DNA of 37,751 bases, taken from NCBI RefSeq assembly GCF_009720725.1, contig NZ_WNKT01000037.1, forward strand, positions 1 to 37,751, read 5' to 3'. A program made the position numbers and the translations under genes. The stretch is from Allochromatium palmeri (GTDB taxonomy: Bacteria; Pseudomonadota; Gammaproteobacteria; Chromatiales; Chromatiaceae). Shown here in pieces: positions 34,646 through 37,751 of the stretch (position 1 is its first letter; each line of letters opens with the position of its first letter). The notes under the pieces are model-generated. The model had not been told where the DNA came from. It searched no databases and saw nothing but the letters and a program-made list of their open reading frames with translations.

Positions 34646-35161
34646 ATGGACGCCATCACATCTCCCACTCGGGTTCTGGAGACTGGCTTCAATCGTGAAT
34701 TGGCCAGACTCGCCAGGCGTTACTGTGAACTCATCGAGACACACCCGACACATCGCGGTGTCTGGCTCGCGCGGATCGCCGAGTTACTGCCGAGGTTGCA
34801 CGCCGGCGTCAGCTCGCTTGTCGCCGCCGAGCCGCCTCCCGGTGATCGGCCAGAGCCAGTCGATCTGGACGCGCGTTTCGAACTCTTCAGCCAATTGCGC
34901 GCCCTGCTGGCCGATCGCGACGCCTACTGGCTCGAATTCGACTCTGTGGCCGAAGGCATGGCCGCCATGACCGGCAGCCTCGCCGACGATCTCACCGACA
35001 TCTATTGCGAGCTCAAGCATGGTCTGACGCTGTTCGAGCTGGACCCTAACACTGCAATGGCGGTCTGGGCGCTGGGCTACAGGCAGCATTGGGGGCAGCA
35101 TCTGGTCGATGCCGAACGCCACCTGGCTAGGCTCAGGGCGCAGTCACAGCTCGATCTCTAA
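34646..35161 (+). CDS. DUF5063-like protein
   Basis: The 171-residue protein is acidic and helical, with LARLARRYCELIETHPTHRG, LPRLHAGVSSLVAAE, SLADDLTDIYCELKHGL and YRQHWGQHLVDAERHL. This order matches the DUF5063 family as I recall it. The function is unknown. It starts 96 bp after rubredoxin and precedes the A-type Fe-S gene. Confidence 0.75.
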   Translation: MDAITSPTRVLETGFNRELARLARRYCELIETHPTHRGVWLARIAELLPRLHAGVSSLVAAEPPPGDRPEPVDLDARFELFSQLRALLADRDAYWLEFDSVAEGMAAMTGSLADDLTDIYCELKHGLTLFELDPNTAMAVWALGYRQHWGQHLVDAERHLARLRAQSQLDL

Positions 35162-35260
35162 TACCGTGCATTTTACGCTGGCATTCGCGGTCGGCTTTCT
35201 GCTACGCTCCCGCGCTGATTTTTCGCGTGTATCTCACGTATTTTTGAGAGGATTCCTCCC

Positions 35261-35626
35261 ATGTCCCTGGCGATCACCGAAGCGGACCTGACACTGACCG
35301 AGCCGGCTCAGACCAAGATGAGCGACCTGTTCCAACAGATCGACGACAGCGTGCAGGGTGTGCGCGTCTTCGCCACCGCCGGTGGCTGTAGCGGTGTCAG
35401 TTTTGGCATGACCTTCACCGACGTCATCAACGAAGACGACGGCGTGCTGGCCTTCAACGGCTTCAAAGTCGTCGTCGACGATGGCACGCTCGAATATCTG
35501 CGCGGTGTGGAGATCGATTTCGTTGATCAGGGCGACGGCAACGCCACCTTCATCTTCAACAACCTGCCCCAGATGGGCGGCGGCTGCGGCAGCTGCGGCT
35601 CGTCCTCAGGCGGCGGCTGCTCCTGA
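35261..35626 (+). CDS. A-type (HesB/IscA-like) Fe-S protein with unusual cysteine tail
   Basis: A-type proteins carry Fe-S clusters to target enzymes. The 121-residue protein keeps the first ligand, C43 in [16 protein letters not shown]. The usual C-terminal TCGCG motif is replaced by GGGC109-GS-C112-G and a final GGGC120S. The distance between the tail cysteines is thus C-x2-C instead of C-x-C, and an extra cysteine is present. It may bind a different metal or cluster. GAGAGGA lies before the ATG. It is followed after 22 bp by argC and is the first of two A-type genes within 1.6 kb. Confidence 0.85.
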   Translation: MSLAITEADLTLTEPAQTKMSDLFQQIDDSVQGVRVFATAGGCSGVSFGMTFTDVINEDDGVLAFNGFKVVVDDGTLEYLRGVEIDFVDQGDGNATFIFNNLPQMGGGCGSCGSSSGGGCS

Positions 35627-35648
35627 TCGACGCTGGAGTCCATCAAGC

Positions 35649-36671
35649 ATGATCCGAGTCGGAATCGTCGGCGGTACGGGCTATACCGGGGCCGAGCTGC
35701 TGCGTCTACTGGCGCGTCATCCCCAGGCCACGCTCGCCGTCATCACCTCGCGAAGCGAGTCGGGCGTGCCGGTGGCCGAGATGTTCACGCATCTGCGCGG
35801 TCATCTCGATCTTTGTTTCAGCGAGCCGGATACCGGCGCCCTGGCTGAGTGCGATCTGGTCTTCTTCGCCACGCCCAATGGCACGGCGATGAAATCCGTA
35901 CCCGAGCTGCTCGAACGCGGCACGCGCGTCATCGATCTGGCCGCCGATTTCCGCTTGAAGGATCCCGCGCTCTGGGAGCGCTGGTACGGGATGCCGCATC
36001 ACTGCCCGGAGCTGCTCGCTGAGGCCGTCTACGGTCTGCCCGAAATCAATCGCGATGCCATTCGTGCGGCGCGTCTCATCGCCAACCCGGGCTGTTATCC
36101 AACTGCCGTGACTCTGGGCTTTTTGCCCCTGCTCGAACAGCGCGCGATCGATCCGTCCTGGCTGATCGCCGATGCCAAGTCGGGTGTGAGCGGCGCGGGC
36201 CGCAAGGCGGAGACCAGTCTGCTGATGGCCGAGGTCGGCGAGAGCTTCAAAGCCTATTCGGTCAGCGGGCATCGACATCTGCCCGAGATCACTCAGAATC
36301 TCCAAACTTTCGCTGGACTGGACATCAGCCTGACCTTCGTTCCGCATCTGGTGCCCATGATCCGCGGCATCGAGGCCACGCTCTATGCGCGCCTGACTGA
36401 TGACAGTCTGGATCTCGCCTCCCTGTACCAGTCGCGGTATGCCGACGAGCCCTTTGTCGACTTCATGACCAGCGGCAGCCCGGACACCCGCTCGGTGCGC
36501 GGCTCCAATGACTGCCGCATCGCCGTCGCGTGTCAGGGCGAGGTCGTCATCGTGCAGTCGGTGATCGACAATCTGGTCAAGGGCGCGGCCGGGCAGGCGG
36601 TGCAGAACATGAACCTCATGTTTGGACTCGATGAGACGCTCGGTCTGGAAGCTCTGGCCATGCTGCCTTGA
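35649..36671 (+). CDS. argC: N-acetyl-gamma-glutamyl-phosphate reductase
   Basis: ArgC catalyses the third step of arginine synthesis, with NADPH. The 340-residue protein has the nucleotide-binding [20 protein letters not shown], the catalytic cysteine C149 in [11 protein letters not shown], and HRHLPEI with the active-site histidine. The start ATG at 35649 follows the A-type gene by 22 bp, so the two are probably co-transcribed. The length is that of the family type with about 340 residues. Confidence 0.97.
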   Translation: MIRVGIVGGTGYTGAELLRLLARHPQATLAVITSRSESGVPVAEMFTHLRGHLDLCFSEPDTGALAECDLVFFATPNGTAMKSVPELLERGTRVIDLAADFRLKDPALWERWYGMPHHCPELLAEAVYGLPEINRDAIRAARLIANPGCYPTAVTLGFLPLLEQRAIDPSWLIADAKSGVSGAGRKAETSLLMAEVGESFKAYSVSGHRHLPEITQNLQTFAGLDISLTFVPHLVPMIRGIEATLYARLTDDSLDLASLYQSRYADEPFVDFMTSGSPDTRSVRGSNDCRIAVACQGEVVIVQSVIDNLVKGAAGQAVQNMNLMFGLDETLGLEALAMLP

Positions 36672-36876
36672 GTCGGCTCAAACGATCATCCCATCGTCTC
36701 GTCTGCTTGAACATCGTCTGCGGCAGACACATGTCTCATTCCTAAGCAGTTTCAGCCTTGGTTAGATTCGAGGCCCAGGAAACCAGGATTCAGTCGCTAC
36801 CGGGCGTCAGCATCACTGCATGCCCGGTCCTGTCTTTGACCCGACCCGAACGGGCTGGGTTCTTGCGGAGAAACCG

Positions 36877-37227
36877 ATGAACGTCGAAGCCGATCTCGAA
36901 GCACCACTTGTCTTTACTGCGTCCGCTGCGTCTAAAGTGGCCGAACTCATTCGCGGTGAGGGCAATCCCGGACTCATGTTACGCGTCTATATCCAGGGCG
37001 GTGGTTGCTCTGGATTCCAGTACGGTTTCACCTTCGATGAGGACGTGCAGGACGGAGATACCGAAGTCGAGACCGATGGTGTCAAGCTGCTCGTCGACCC
37101 GATGAGTCTGCAATATCTGATGGGCGCTGAGATCGACTATACGGAAGGGCTGCAGGGCGCACAGTTCGTCATTCGTAACCCGAACGCGACCACCACCTGT
37201 GGGTGTGGCTCCTCGTTCTCGGCTTGA
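36877..37227 (+). CDS. erpA: A-type Fe-S cluster insertion protein ErpA
   Basis: ErpA delivers Fe-S clusters to many enzymes. The 116-residue protein has the three ligand cysteines C44 ([15 protein letters not shown]), C108 and C110 (TTCGCGSSF). The ATG at 36877 has GGAG seven bases before it; the longer frame has no family match. It is a canonical A-type protein and contrasts with the odd one at 35261. It lies after argC with a 205-bp gap, so it probably has its own promoter. Confidence 0.95.
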   Translation: MNVEADLEAPLVFTASAASKVAELIRGEGNPGLMLRVYIQGGGCSGFQYGFTFDEDVQDGDTEVETDGVKLLVDPMSLQYLMGAEIDYTEGLQGAQFVIRNPNATTTCGCGSSFSA

Positions 37228-37297
37228 TCGAGGCGACACGCTCTGAGGAGCGAAGCCTCACGAAGGCGCCCAACGACGCCCTTCACCCAGTCCTCCC

Positions 37298-37513
37298 TCA
37301 GTTGGGTTGAGGGGGGAGTTGGAGTGGGATGATGTGTGAGGATGCGTTCGTGCCCTGCTTGGGGTGATTCGGCCGATTGGCGAAATAGTCGAAGATGGCG
37401 TAACCAGCTCCAGCCACCGCCAGTAGGGCCAGGATTCGCAAAAATGTCCCCAGGCCGAATCGACGCTTGCGACGCGGGGTCCATTCGCTGCGTTTGAATT
37501 TGTAGTCACGCAT
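37298..37513 (-). CDS. small basic single-span membrane protein
   Basis: The 71-residue protein starts MRDYKFKRSEWTPRRKRRFG, followed by a membrane helix (LGTFLRILALLAVAGAGYAI) and a Pro-rich tail (NRPNHPKQGTN, IPLQLPPQPN). The positive-inside rule predicts a cytosolic N-terminus. No family is recognised. It converges with erpA, whose downstream stem-loop overlaps its 3' end. Confidence 0.65.
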   Translation of the reverse strand: MRDYKFKRSEWTPRRKRRFGLGTFLRILALLAVAGAGYAIFDYFANRPNHPKQGTNASSHIIPLQLPPQPN

Positions 37514-37697
37514 TATCGAAAATCTGCAATATTTCAAGAAATAACGCGATTTTTTCGCGTTTTGGCTAGTGTAGTCGCAAAGGCCCCGATCGAACAAGGT
37601 TCGCTGGACGAACACGCGAGCCAAGGGCGGGTGCGACCATAACTGATGCGTTGGCTAAACTGTAGGCTCCATGTAACTGTCTTGTGAGGCTCCTGCC

Positions 37698-37751
37698 ATG
37701 CCAACGTACGCCCAAAGCGATAAAGAGTTGCTTGAGGCACTGAATCGCAAC
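37698..37751 (+). CDS. start of an unidentified gene (partial at window end)
   Basis: Eighteen codons from the ATG at 37698 stay open to the window edge and read MPTYAQSDKELLEALNRN. A TGAGG element lies about nine bases upstream. The segment is helical and polar. It is too short to name. Confidence 0.4.
   Translation, partial: MPTYAQSDKELLEALNRN

Overview
The window is about 37.8 kb of mostly G+C-rich DNA from a gammaproteobacterium. The best fit is a purple sulfur bacterium of the Chromatiaceae, close to Allochromatium. The main reasons are a class III (PhaC+PhaE) polyhydroxyalkanoate (PHA) locus laid out as in Allochromatium (Chromatium) vinosum, a PhaC of exactly 355 residues with the C149/D302/H331 triad, and a petABC cytochrome bc1 operon followed by sspAB. 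Assignments rest on reading proteins and motifs by eye; no database search was run.

Layout. (1) 1-3338 is a mobile-element graveyard. It holds the edge of an IS5-like element, a decayed IS3-type orfA, and an AT-rich two-gene island (a glycosyltransferase-like gene convergent with a secreted fibre-tail-like gene, sharing one perfect terminator). A multiply broken IS481-type transposase follows. (2) 3339-6963 (minus strand) is a thiC-pip-dtd operon behind a TPP riboswitch. (3) 7039-9746 holds a tandem-receiver protein whose GGDEF and EAL domains both look degenerate, coupled to a zinc-ribbon protein. (4) 9783-15280 is the PHA locus: phaE-phaC leftward, and phaA, phaR, a phasin gene and phaB rightward. 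Related TTGTGCA-type sequences lie in the phaE/phaA divergent promoter and at the phasin promoter, and are likely PhaR operators. (5) 15470-16790 has a Uma2-family protein and a Nif3-like protein. (6) 16997-20722 is petABC, sspA and sspB. (7) 20744-25139 holds envelope and membrane genes of mostly unknown function, including a TraB-family protein and a 42-residue membrane peptide. (8) 25267-31015 is acnD-prpF, convergent with prpE (propionate / 2-methylcitrate metabolism). (9) 31126-34247 (minus) is thiD, a coiled-coil membrane protein, thiE and hemL. (10) 34386-37751 carries rubredoxin, a DUF5063-like protein, an A-type Fe-S protein with an unusual cysteine tail, argC, erpA, a small membrane protein and the start of one more gene.

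How the genes fit together. PhaA and PhaB supply 3-hydroxybutyryl-CoA, PhaC/PhaE polymerise it, the phasin coats the granule and PhaR probably senses it. PrpE, AcnD and PrpF handle propionyl units. ThiC, ThiD and ThiE make and join thiamin precursors. The two A-type carriers could serve Fe-S enzymes such as ThiC, aconitase-type AcnD and the Rieske protein. Most of the window is ordinary core metabolism. The less ordinary parts are the AT-rich island, the degenerate c-di-GMP-type protein with its zinc-ribbon partner, the PHA operators and the odd A-type carrier.
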